DNA of 5,207 bases from Dehalococcoidales bacterium (lineage in GTDB: Bacteria > Chloroflexota > Dehalococcoidia > Dehalococcoidales > UBA5760). The notes beneath the pieces were generated by a model. That model was not told the DNA's origin. It was given only the letters and a program-made list of their open reading frames with translations, and did no database searches. The stretch lies in the NCBI GenBank assembly GCA_028710655.1, contig JAQTTS010000170.1, positions 1-5,207 of the forward strand, read 5' to 3'. Shown here in pieces: positions 1-5,207 of this stretch. Position numbers and translations under genes: made by a program. Position 1 is the first letter of the stretch; each line of letters starts with the position of its first letter.

Positions 1-86
1 AGAGCAGCCTTTTCTTCCCCGGTGGTATCGTAACGCGAGGTGGAGGGCTCATTATAGACAACAGCAATACGTCTCCTTGATACCAT
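1..86 (-). CDS. N-terminus of a probable second ATP-grasp (D-Ala-D-Ala ligase-like) enzyme, cut by the window edge
   Basis: An open frame begins at ATG 86-84 on the minus strand and leaves the window after 28 complete codons. The start of the product reads MVSRRRIAVVYNEP, followed by SRYDTTGEEKAA. A short basic lead, a hydrophobic first beta strand (IAVVYN) and an acidic helix start is the usual opening of the pre-ATP-grasp domain in D-Ala-D-Ala ligase relatives, and it resembles the MRIGLAYDL opening of the gene just upstream. The start lies 6 bases after that gene's TGA. The Shine-Dalgarno-like GGTGAG (97-92) overlaps the end of that gene and sits 5 bases from the ATG, so translational coupling is likely. 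An AAGGAG also occurs inside the frame (codons 3-5), but no standard start codon follows it closely in frame. The assignment rests on a short N-terminus and on context; that it is a coding start is fairly secure, its family less so. Confidence 0.6.
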   Translation of the reverse strand, partial: MVSRRRIAVVYNEPSTSRYDTTGEEKAA

Positions 87-92
87 ACCCTC

Positions 93-1100
93 TCACCGAG
101 CCAGCACGAACTGCGGATATCTTTTCACCACCGCCCCGAGTATAGTGCCGATGAGCTCCTCATAACGCCAGCCCAGATTGAGTGCCATGATAATCAGGTC
201 GCTATATGTACCAAGCCCGGGCAGAGGGTTCACCTCGATAAAATAGGGTATTCTATCCGGGCCAACCCTGAAGTCCAAACGGGCAAAGTCACGACACCCC
301 AGTACAGTAAAGGCTTTAAGGCTGAATGCCGCTATCTGCGCTAAGACACCTTCTTCGAGACGGGCCGGGCACTCGTAGTCGACCAGCTTTAGGTAGTCAC
401 GCTTCACCTCAAGCGAGTAGACAAAATGGTCAACCTTTTTCTTGGGCACTATCCTCATCATACCCAGTACTGCAGGCGGTGTATTACCGACTACACCTAC
501 AGTGACCTCATCCCCGGGAATGAACTCCTCCACCATCATCGGCTGCCGATAGCATTTAAGAAGACGCCCTACCACCTCAACTACTTCCTCCGGGTTGCTG
601 ACCAGAGAGCCAACATGAATGCCCTTACTGGAACCCTCGTAAGCGGGTTTGATAATTGCCGGGTAGACTAGTCTGTCCCAGGATGTCTCCGAGAGCTGCT
701 CCGGGGTATCAATAACACGCCAGGCCGGAGTAGCGATACCGGCTGCTTTAACCAACTGCTTGGTCAGGGGCTTGTCCAGGCAAATCGCCAGACACTGAGG
801 ATCAGAACCGGAATACGGTATGTCCAGCATCTCCAGAACGGAGGGCACCTGGGCCTCCCGGCTCCGGTAGTTACCCCTCCCCTCAGCAATGTTGAAGACC
901 AGGTCAACTCTTTCCCTGAGGATATTAAGAAGAAAATCAGATCCCCCGCCCATATTGACTACCGAATGACCGGCTGATTTAAGCGCCGTGCTAATCAGCT
1001 CAATCGTCTCACCGGAATCATACTCTTCCAGAGCATCCTCGGGACCACCTGCCTCCGGACTGATCACATCTTTAAGATCATAGGCCAGACCAATACGCAT
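93..1100 (-). CDS. ATP-grasp amide/peptide ligase, D-alanine-D-alanine ligase-like
   Basis: A 335-residue protein of about Ddl length (300-360). Visible family marks are: a pre-ATP-grasp part with DLVFNIAEG (66-74) and VLEMLDIPYSGSD (88-100), matching the Ddl stretch in which the substrate domain meets LE..IPY.GS; the ATP-binding KPAYEGSSKG (151-160, Lys151); EEFIPGDEVTVGV (191-203); DFARLDFRV (271-279); and the metal-binding IEVNPLPGL (288-296, Glu289 and Asn291). ATP-grasp ligases activate a carboxylate as an acyl phosphate and join it to an amine, so a cytoplasmic dipeptide or amide ligase is expected. The usual N-terminal Ddl signature GG.S.E..VS is not seen; an acidic segment (PEDALEEYDSGET, 20-32) stands there, so cell-wall D-Ala-D-Ala synthesis is not assured. 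The ATG is supported by GGGGAG six bases upstream. It lies 15 bases after the aminomutase and 6 bases before the next gene, implying one operon. The fold is secure; the substrates are unknown. Confidence 0.88.
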   Translation of the reverse strand: MRIGLAYDLKDVISPEAGGPEDALEEYDSGETIELISTALKSAGHSVVNMGGGSDFLLNILRERVDLVFNIAEGRGNYRSREAQVPSVLEMLDIPYSGSDPQCLAICLDKPLTKQLVKAAGIATPAWRVIDTPEQLSETSWDRLVYPAIIKPAYEGSSKGIHVGSLVSNPEEVVEVVGRLLKCYRQPMMVEEFIPGDEVTVGVVGNTPPAVLGMMRIVPKKKVDHFVYSLEVKRDYLKLVDYECPARLEEGVLAQIAAFSLKAFTVLGCRDFARLDFRVGPDRIPYFIEVNPLPGLGTYSDLIIMALNLGWRYEELIGTILGAVVKRYPQFVLAR

Positions 1101-1106
1101 CGTTAG

Positions 1107-1112
1107 CTCCCC
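1107..1112 (-). promoter_or_regulatory. Ribosome binding site of the ATP-grasp gene
   Basis: GGGGAG on the minus strand, six bases before ATG 1100-1098 and inside the 15-base gap after the aminomutase stop. It fixes the start of the 335-residue ligase. Confidence 0.7.
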
Positions 1113-1115
1113 GGA

Positions 1116-2462
1116 TTAGGCTCCCGTCTCTACCAGCAGACCGGAATCAGAACCGCTTAAAGGACTTACCACCTCCGGTGCCGGCTCCGGATCTAACGAC
1201 ACTTTCAGATTTCGGTAACGGAAGAGGTGTCTTTCGTAGTTTCTGATCAGCAGTTCTCCCTTCTTCTTCGCCAGGATGTAGTCTGGTTGCACAGGCACCT
1301 TGCCACCACCGTGAGGCAGGTCGATCACAAAAGTAGGAACCGCCAGCCCTGAGGTGTGTCCGCGTAGCCCTTCGATAATGTTGATACCGGTATCAACCGG
1401 AGTGCGCAGGTGCTCGGTACCCTGCACCTCGTCGCACTGGAACAGATAGTAGGGGCGCACCTTAATTCTGAGCAGCCCGTGGCACAGCTTCATCTGAGCA
1501 GCCACGCTGTCATTCACTCCGCGCAAGAGCACCGACTGGTTGTTGACCGGAATGCCGCTACGGAGTAACCGATCGCAAGCCGCTGCCGCTTCCGGAGTAA
1601 TCTCCTGATAGTGATTGAAATGCGTGTTGAGCCATATCGGACTGTACCGGGACAGCATAGCACACAGCTCATCATCGATACGCTGCGGGAGCACTACCGG
1701 AAATCTAGTTCCGATACGGATGATCTCCACATGCTTTATAGCCCTAATTCTGGAGATGACCCCCTCCAGATGAGGCGTGGAAAGCGTCAAGGGGTCACCG
1801 CCTGATATGATGACATCCCTGACAGTTTCATGGTGGCGAATATAGTCAAGCATGGCTTCAATCTCGGCAGGATTCCGTACCCAACCTCCGTTCCGCCACT
1901 CCCGCTTACGGGTACAGTGCCGGCAGAGCATAGGGCAGATATCGGTAAGCACCATTAAGACCCGGTCGGGATAGCGGTGAACCAGACCGGGCACTACCGA
2001 ATCTCTCATCTCTTCAAGAGGGTCTTCCAGACCCACCATCCCCATAGTGATCTCCAGAATAGACGGTATCGCCTGTTTCCTCACCGGGTCGTCCTGATCG
2101 TCAGGGTTGATCAGTGAGAGATAGTAAGGGGTCACGGAAAGGGGGTACTTCATGGTGACCAGCTTGATCTGAGCCTTCTCACTACTGGACAGCGGGATAA
2201 ATCCAGCCAGTTGATCAACAGTAGTGATGCGGTTACGAAAATGCCACCTCCAGTCGTTCCAGGTACTGTCCGATACATTACCGAAAAACCTGTCTCTGTT
2301 GGTGGCGGTCTTACTTGGGGGCTCTTCTACGCAATTGTCTAAGGAGTCGGTTTTACCAGGAGGTTCGTCTTCGACGACACCCCCGCTGTTTTCCGCTCTA
2401 TCCGACCTTTCTTTACATCTGACTACCGACCGGTCTTTAATAGCCCTTGCTGATGTGTTCAA
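1116..2462 (-). CDS. kamA: KamA-family radical SAM aminomutase (lysine 2,3-aminomutase-like)
   Basis: A 448-residue PLP- and S-adenosylmethionine-dependent enzyme that moves an alpha-amino group to the beta carbon, in the simplest case L-lysine to beta-lysine, in the cytoplasm. The radical SAM iron-sulfur motif is CPMLCRHC (Cys176, Cys180, Cys183), followed by GGDPL (221-225), LNTHFNH (278-284) and GGGK with the PLP lysine Lys388. From memory of Clostridium subterminale lysine 2,3-aminomutase, Cys125/129/132, Arg134, Asp293, Asp330 and Lys337 map to Cys176/180/183, Arg185, Asp344, Asp381 and Lys388 at a constant offset of 51. Both lysine-binding aspartates are thus kept; glutamate 2,3-aminomutase replaces them with Lys and Asn. 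The four zinc-site cysteines of the clostridial enzyme (268, 375, 377, 380) are absent here: Ser319 stands at the first, and no CxCxxC follows. The first 55 or so residues form a hydrophilic, probably flexible extension. TTG is the only plausible start: no ATG, GTG or TTG follows in frame through the extension, and AAGGAG lies upstream. Glutamate or another amino acid remains possible as substrate. Confidence 0.93.
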   Translation of the reverse strand: MNTSARAIKDRSVVRCKERSDRAENSGGVVEDEPPGKTDSLDNCVEEPPSKTATNRDRFFGNVSDSTWNDWRWHFRNRITTVDQLAGFIPLSSSEKAQIKLVTMKYPLSVTPYYLSLINPDDQDDPVRKQAIPSILEITMGMVGLEDPLEEMRDSVVPGLVHRYPDRVLMVLTDICPMLCRHCTRKREWRNGGWVRNPAEIEAMLDYIRHHETVRDVIISGGDPLTLSTPHLEGVISRIRAIKHVEIIRIGTRFPVVLPQRIDDELCAMLSRYSPIWLNTHFNHYQEITPEAAAACDRLLRSGIPVNNQSVLLRGVNDSVAAQMKLCHGLLRIKVRPYYLFQCDEVQGTEHLRTPVDTGINIIEGLRGHTSGLAVPTFVIDLPHGGGKVPVQPDYILAKKKGELLIRNYERHLFRYRNLKVSLDPEPAPEVVSPLSGSDSGLLVETGA

Positions 2463-2474
2463 TCTGTTTCTTAT

Positions 2475-2480
2475 CTCCTT
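2475..2480 (-). promoter_or_regulatory. Ribosome binding site for the TTG start of kamA
   Basis: AAGGAG on the minus strand, 12 bases before TTG 2462-2460. The spacing is long but usable. No alternative ATG, GTG or TTG follows in frame through the N-terminal extension, so this site decides the start. Confidence 0.6.
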
Positions 2481-2537
2481 TTTCCCGTTCTATAATAATA
2501 AAATACTTAAATAACTCTGGTATTCCACCGGCGCTGC

Positions 2538-2867
2538 CTATGATTCTTCTATCTTCCTCATCATCGCTCTCCGGTCAGCAAAGTAGATTTTATCCTCCGC
2601 ATCAATATGTCCCTCAAAGACCAGCACCTCAGGATGAAGCTCCAGGTCTGAATTAGTACGAATAGCTAATCGACTCTTTTTAGCCAGGGCAGGGTTAAAG
2701 ACACGGATACGCTTTACTGGCCGCTCGCGGAAGATACCATCCATCTCAAAACACCTAAGCTTTTCAACATATTCGTTCTGAAGCATAAACTGCCGCCTAA
2801 GATATTTTTGCGCCGCATCCGGTAGTGACCTCGATTCGCTATTTTTTCTCAAATGCAGGAGCTTCAA
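2538..2867 (-). CDS. Small protein of unknown function upstream of kamA
   Basis: I do not recognise a named domain. The open frame gives 109 residues. The N-terminal part (about 15-40) looks like a charged amphipathic helix (AAQKYLRRQF then NEYVEKLRCF). The rest looks like a small beta-rich unit: RPVKRIRVFNP (49-59), SRLAIRT (65-71), HPEVLVFEGHI (78-88) and KIYFADRR (93-100). There is no signal peptide, membrane segment or cysteine pair. The start is uncertain: TTG 2867 follows GGGGGG at 5 bases, while ATG 2786 (residue 28) follows AGGCGG at 6 bases and would give 82 residues. The shorter form would also avoid overlap with the upstream 50-residue ORF. The regular hydrophobic pattern and its place ahead of kamA in the same orientation, 75 bases away, favour a real gene. 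Its function is unknown; a role tied to the aminomutase operon is only inference from position. Confidence 0.6.
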   Translation of the reverse strand: MKLLHLRKNSESRSLPDAAQKYLRRQFMLQNEYVEKLRCFEMDGIFRERPVKRIRVFNPALAKKSRLAIRTNSDLELHPEVLVFEGHIDAEDKIYFADRRAMMRKIEES

Positions 2868-2991
2868 CTAATCCCCCCATACAATTATTAGTGTAATTCG
2901 TCCTCTCAGACTGCTTATCACCGCCAGTTGAGCTTACGACTCTAATCAGCCGGTCACCTCTCTTGATTTCCCATATCTTTTCTGGTAACAT
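2839..2991 (-). CDS. Possible 50-residue leader protein, first ORF of the minus-strand operon
   Basis: ATG 2991-2989 opens a 50-codon frame ending at TAG 2841-2839. The product begins MLPEKIWEIKRGDRLIRVV, is charged and soluble-looking, and has a single cysteine (Cys37, in NNCMGG). It resembles no family I know. Its support is position: it is the first ATG frame, about 36 bases after the predicted start of transcription from the consensus promoter at 3061-3034. No convincing Shine-Dalgarno sequence precedes it, which lowers confidence. Its end overlaps the long form of the next ORF by 29 bases, but not the ATG 2786 form. It could instead be untranslated leader. Confidence 0.35.
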   Translation of the reverse strand: MLPEKIWEIKRGDRLIRVVSSTGGDKQSERTNYTNNCMGGLVEAPAFEKK

Positions 2992-3033
2992 AATACAACT
3001 TATAAAAGACTAGAAATATATATCTGGAATAGA

Positions 3034-3061
3034 ATTATAAATATTTTGGGGACTTTGTCAA
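3034..3061 (-). promoter_or_regulatory. Consensus sigma-70 promoter of the kamA/ATP-grasp operon
   Basis: On the minus strand TTGACA (3061-3056) and TATAAT (3039-3034) are separated by 16 bases. Both hexamers match the housekeeping consensus in all six positions, and the surroundings are AT-rich. Transcription would start near 3027, reading towards the 50-residue ORF, the unknown small gene, kamA and the ATP-grasp genes. No other strong promoter was seen nearer to kamA. Its perfect match suggests strong basal activity, which would make sense if a repressor acts here. Confidence 0.7.
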
Positions 3062-3083
3062 GTATTTTTTAGGGGATTTTAAA
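3055..3083 (+). promoter_or_regulatory. Candidate promoter of the regulator-transporter unit
   Basis: TTGTCA (3055-3060, five of six consensus bases) is followed after 17 bases by TTTAAA (3078-3083, four of six). Its -35 lies on the same bases as the -35 of the minus promoter, so the two promoters would compete or be co-regulated. Transcription would start near 3090, leaving a leader of only about 16 bases. The match is weak and other starts are possible. Confidence 0.35.
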
Positions 3084-3093
3084 AATTATTTTT

Positions 3094-3099
3094 AGGAGG
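3094..3099 (+). promoter_or_regulatory. Strong ribosome binding site of the wHTH gene
   Basis: AGGAGG, a full Shine-Dalgarno core, six bases before ATG 3106. It secures the start of the regulator and forms the G cluster of the third direct repeat. Confidence 0.85.
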
Positions 3100-3105
3100 T
3101 TTGAA

Positions 3106-3414
3106 ATGGGCGATTGGACTTTCATTACCAATCACGGATTGGTTTTAGCAACCATTGCCAAGCACCCGAATCTTACCGCCCGGGAAATCGGTGACAATAT
3201 CGGAGTAACAGAACGAACTGCCCACAGGATCATCATGGATCTCGAGGCAGAGGGATATATTACAAAAACTAAAGCAGGCCGGCAGAATAAATACAAGATC
3301 CACTCTGACATGCCGATTAAGGATGAAATGGGTGACGCCTCAGCGGTAGGAGAGTTGCTGGTAATGCTGGGGTGGAAGAGAAGAACGCGAAAGCCAAAAA
3401 CCGTGACTCCTTAG
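3106..3414 (+). CDS. Winged helix-turn-helix transcriptional regulator (MarR/ArsR-like fold)
   Basis: A 102-residue DNA-binding protein. Residues 8-20 form a first helix (NHGLVLATIAKHP). LTAREIGDNIGV (23-34) and TERTAHRIIMDLEAEG (35-50) are the two HTH helices, the second being the recognition helix. KTKAGRQNKYKIH (54-66) is the basic beta wing. This layout, opening with MGDWTFITNH, is typical of short one-domain wHTH regulators found in many bacteria. The C-terminal third (68-102) includes VGELLVMLGW and ends in a basic RRTRKPKT tail. No ligand-binding domain or metal-binding cysteine cluster is visible, so the signal it responds to is unknown. It has a strong AGGAGG site and lies 80 bases ahead of the transporter on the same strand, so it is probably co-transcribed with it. 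It is divergent from the kamA operon, with repeat sequences in the shared promoter region, so autoregulation and control of both sides are plausible inferences. Confidence 0.85.
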   Translation: MGDWTFITNHGLVLATIAKHPNLTAREIGDNIGVTERTAHRIIMDLEAEGYITKTKAGRQNKYKIHSDMPIKDEMGDASAVGELLVMLGWKRRTRKPKTVTP

Positions 3415-3479
3415 TGTGATCCACCAAATCTAGCTCTTTCGATGAAGCAGTAGCGTTGAGAGCCGTAATTTAATCCCTC

Positions 3480-3484
3480 TGAGG
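3480..3484 (+). promoter_or_regulatory. Ribosome binding site for the TTG start of the transporter
   Basis: TGAGG, 10 bases before TTG 3495. It overlaps the in-frame stop TGA (3480-3482), so the coding frame cannot extend further upstream. The next possible ATG, GTG or TTG in frame (codon 45, GTG) would remove most of the first membrane segment, so TTG 3495 is the best start. Confidence 0.5.
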
Positions 3485-3494
3485 TCTATTTCCC

Positions 3495-5207
3495 TTGAAA
3501 TTCCCCCGGTCTTTCAAGCCTAAACCCACCATTTCCGAGGCGGAGTTAGCCTCCGGTTTACGCTGGTTAACACTGGAAGGCACCGTATCTCTTGGTTTTA
3601 ACAGCATCACCACCAGCGGTTTCCTGGTGGCTTACGCCTTGGCACTGGGCGCCAACAGCCTGCAAATCGGCATTCTGGCGGCGCTACCGTTCCTGATGCA
3701 AATACTGCAGCTACCTGCTATTTCTCTCGTGGAAAAATTCAGACAACGCAAGGCGATAGCTGTAATAAGCTGGTTTATTGCCCAGTCGTTCTGGATTCCC
3801 ATCGCCCTCATCCCGACCTTCATAGCCATCCCCGGGGACAAAGCGATATCCCTATTACTGGCACTGATGGCTATCCGCGGCCTTTTCCATGCCTCGACCA
3901 ACACCGCCTGGAATGGCTGGGTCCGCGACCTGGTTCCCCAAACGATACTGGGGAGGTTCTTTTCCAGAAGGCTGGCCTTCGCTACAGCCACCGGTATCGC
4001 ATTCAGCCTGGCAGCCGCCCTATTTGTTGACTACTGGCTTCATCATGCCGCCACAGGCAGTGCTGTCTTTGGCTATACCTACGTCCTTCTCTTCGGAGCA
4101 TTGAGTCTGGGGCTGCTGAGTCCCATCTTCATGTCACGCATGCCAGAACCGTTAATGCAACCGATAACCGGACCTCAAGTTTTTCTCTGGCAAAGGCTCA
4201 TGGTGCCCTTCAGGGACACAAATTTCAAGCGGCTGGTACAATTTCTGTTTTCGTGGAATTTTGCTTTGAACCTCGCGGTCCCCTTTTTTGCGGTCTATAT
4301 GCTCGAGCAACTGGGGCTATCGCTAACGTGGGTGATTATCCTGAGCATCACCGGGCAAAGCTTCAATATATTATTCCTGCGGGTGTGGGGTAATTTTGTC
4401 GATAGATTCGGCAACAAGGTAGTCCTCTCCATATGTGCCTCGCTCTACCTGCTGGTCATTCTCGGCTGGATATTTACCACTATGCCGGAAAGATACTTCC
4501 TCACCTTCCCCCTGTTATTTATCCTGCATATATTTGCCGGCATTGCCAACGCCGGGGTAACACTGACTGTAGGCACCATCGGCTTGAAACTAGCCCCCAA
4601 AGGGGAGGCAACCTCCTACCTGGCAGCCTCATCACTGGCGACTAATCTGGGCGCCGGTTTAGGACCTTTGTTGGGCGGTCTGCTGGCTATCTTCTACAGC
4701 ACGCGTCAGCTAGACCTTACCCTGACCTGGATCGCCCCAACCGGTTCGATCCAGTTTCCGGTCGTCAGTATGATCGGCTACGATTTTCTGTTCGGTATCA
4801 CCTTTATTGCGGGACTGGTTACTCTGGCCATGCTGGCAAGACTAAGAGAAGAGGGAGAGGTAAGTCGCGAAGTAATACTTGAATCACTGATGTTCCCAAC
4901 TCGCGAGTTCTCCCGTCCCATGAGCTCTGTACCCGCCTTCAACCTTACAGCCAACTTCCCTTTCGGTAGTCTAAAGCGGCTTCCGATGGGACTGGATGCC
5001 GCCCTGGGTGTTACTGCTTATCAAATTGCTGAGATTGGCCGGGTGGCTACCATGGCAGCCATGCGCGGCCGACGGGTAACCAAGAAAGTCAGCAAGTCCA
5101 TGGAAGACGGCCTTAATGGAGTATTAAAAGGTAAAAGGGCAGAGGTAAGGATACACGGAGCAGAGATTTCACGTCAGGCAGCACGGGGTGCGGTACATAT
5201 TGCCGAT
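3495..5207 (+). CDS. MFS-type membrane transporter with a long C-terminal tail, 3' end beyond the window
   Basis: An uninterrupted frame of 571 codons runs from TTG 3495 to the last base without a stop. About 12 hydrophobic segments are visible, roughly at 28-50, 56-79, 87-111, 117-135, 160-178, 190-214, 248-270, 277-296, 308-327, 337-357, 375-400 and 428-449, the arrangement of major facilitator proteins in the inner membrane. Supporting motifs are the basic loop KFRQRK (81-86) after segment 2, the segment 4-5 loop with WNGWVRDLVP (139-148) and GRFFSRR (153-159), and GNFVDRFGNKVV (299-310) between segments 8 and 9, a version of the MFS D-R-G loop. The substrate cannot be told. Unusually, about 120 or more residues follow the last segment, when most MFS proteins end within a few dozen. 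The tail holds PFGSLKRLPMG (489-499) and a basic stretch (RGRRVTKKVSK, 524-534). The gene follows the wHTH regulator by 80 bases with no clear terminator between, so the regulator may control it. Export of a product of the divergent operon is conceivable but unproven. Confidence 0.85.
   Translation, partial: MKFPRSFKPKPTISEAELASGLRWLTLEGTVSLGFNSITTSGFLVAYALALGANSLQIGILAALPFLMQILQLPAISLVEKFRQRKAIAVISWFIAQSFWIPIALIPTFIAIPGDKAISLLLALMAIRGLFHASTNTAWNGWVRDLVPQTILGRFFSRRLAFATATGIAFSLAAALFVDYWLHHAATGSAVFGYTYVLLFGALSLGLLSPIFMSRMPEPLMQPITGPQVFLWQRLMVPFRDTNFKRLVQFLFSWNFALNLAVPFFAVYMLEQLGLSLTWVIILSITGQSFNILFLRVWGNFVDRFGNKVVLSICASLYLLVILGWIFTTMPERYFLTFPLLFILHIFAGIANAGVTLTVGTIGLKLAPKGEATSYLAASSLATNLGAGLGPLLGGLLAIFYSTRQLDLTLTWIAPTGSIQFPVVSMIGYDFLFGITFIAGLVTLAMLARLREEGEVSREVILESLMFPTREFSRPMSSVPAFNLTANFPFGSLKRLPMGLDAALGVTAYQIAEIGRVATMAAMRGRRVTKKVSKSMEDGLNGVLKGKRAEVRIHGAEISRQAARGAVHIAD

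Larger units (their letters stand above)
3042..3103. repeat. Three imperfect direct repeats in the divergent promoter region (possible operators)
   Basis: Three copies of a T-rich stretch followed by a G cluster and then T: TATTTTGGGGACTTTG (3042-3057), TATTTTTTAGGGGATTTT (3063-3080) and TATTTTTAGGAGGTTTG (3087-3103). The G clusters start near 3048, 3072 and 3095, about 23-24 bases apart. The first lies inside the minus promoter, the second inside the plus promoter, and the third contains the ribosome binding site of the regulator gene. Such placement fits binding sites for the adjacent wHTH regulator, but the copies are imperfect and the region is AT-rich, so chance similarity is possible. 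Confidence 0.4.

Noticed and set aside
426..671. Plus-strand open frame of 81 codons
   Set aside because: It is antisense to the conserved ATP-grasp core, and its composition (many His, Tyr, Cys) is not protein-like.
2437..2570. A minus-strand frame of about 43 codons across the gap between the small unknown gene and kamA, reading plausibly (GIPELFKYFIII, then EREKGDKKQIEH)
   Set aside because: It has no ATG, GTG or TTG start, lies partly inside two better-supported genes, and the AT-rich gap easily gives stop-free stretches. A frameshifted extension of the small gene is possible but unsupported.
2224..2656. Two overlapping plus-strand frames (2224-2514 and 2447-2656)
   Set aside because: Both are antisense to kamA and the small unknown gene, are Ser/Pro/Leu-rich, and have no ribosome binding site worth noting.
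3431..3472. Possible hairpin (GCTCT near 3433 with AGAGC near 3459) between the regulator and transporter genes
   Set aside because: The stem is only about five pairs and no T-run follows, so it is not a convincing terminator.
3632..3991. Minus-strand open frame of 119 codons
   Set aside because: It lies wholly inside the long plus-strand transporter frame, which has membrane segments and MFS motifs; this is a shadow.

Overview
This window is a divergent locus from a bacterium, probably an uncultured Chloroflexota (Dehalococcoidia-like) lineage. That placement is inference from the gene combination (KamA-family enzyme, D-Ala-D-Ala-ligase-like ATP-grasp proteins, a short wHTH regulator, this MFS subfamily), the TTG starts and the moderate GC; no rRNA or marker gene is present.

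Left part, minus strand (about 2991 down to 1): an apparent operon. In transcription order it holds a possible 50-residue ORF (2991-2839), a 109-codon unrecognised protein (2867-2538, start uncertain), a KamA-family radical SAM aminomutase (2462-1116), a D-Ala-D-Ala-ligase-like ATP-grasp enzyme (1100-93), and the first 28 codons of another protein (86-1), probably a second ATP-grasp ligase. The gaps between the last three genes are 15 and 6 bases, so they are very probably co-transcribed. The aminomutase keeps the residues that select lysine in lysine 2,3-aminomutase but lacks that enzyme's zinc-site cysteines. Together the genes suggest a pathway that makes a beta-amino acid (most simply beta-lysine) and joins it to something through ATP-dependent ligation. 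The final product cannot be read from the sequence.

Middle (about 2992-3105): an AT-rich divergent promoter region. The minus strand carries a consensus-perfect sigma-70 promoter (TTGACA, 16 bases, TATAAT) for the aminomutase operon. A weaker plus-strand promoter shares the same -35 bases. Three imperfect direct repeats, about 23-24 bases apart, run through both promoters up to the ribosome binding site of the regulator gene.

Right part, plus strand: a 102-residue winged helix-turn-helix regulator (3106-3414), then a long MFS-type membrane transporter starting at TTG 3495 and still open at the window end (571 codons). The transporter has a tail of about 120 residues after its twelfth membrane segment. 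The regulator may control itself, the transporter and, through the shared promoter region, the aminomutase operon.

No RNA genes, mobile elements, CRISPR arrays or clear terminators were seen. No gene-free stretch exceeds 300 bases.
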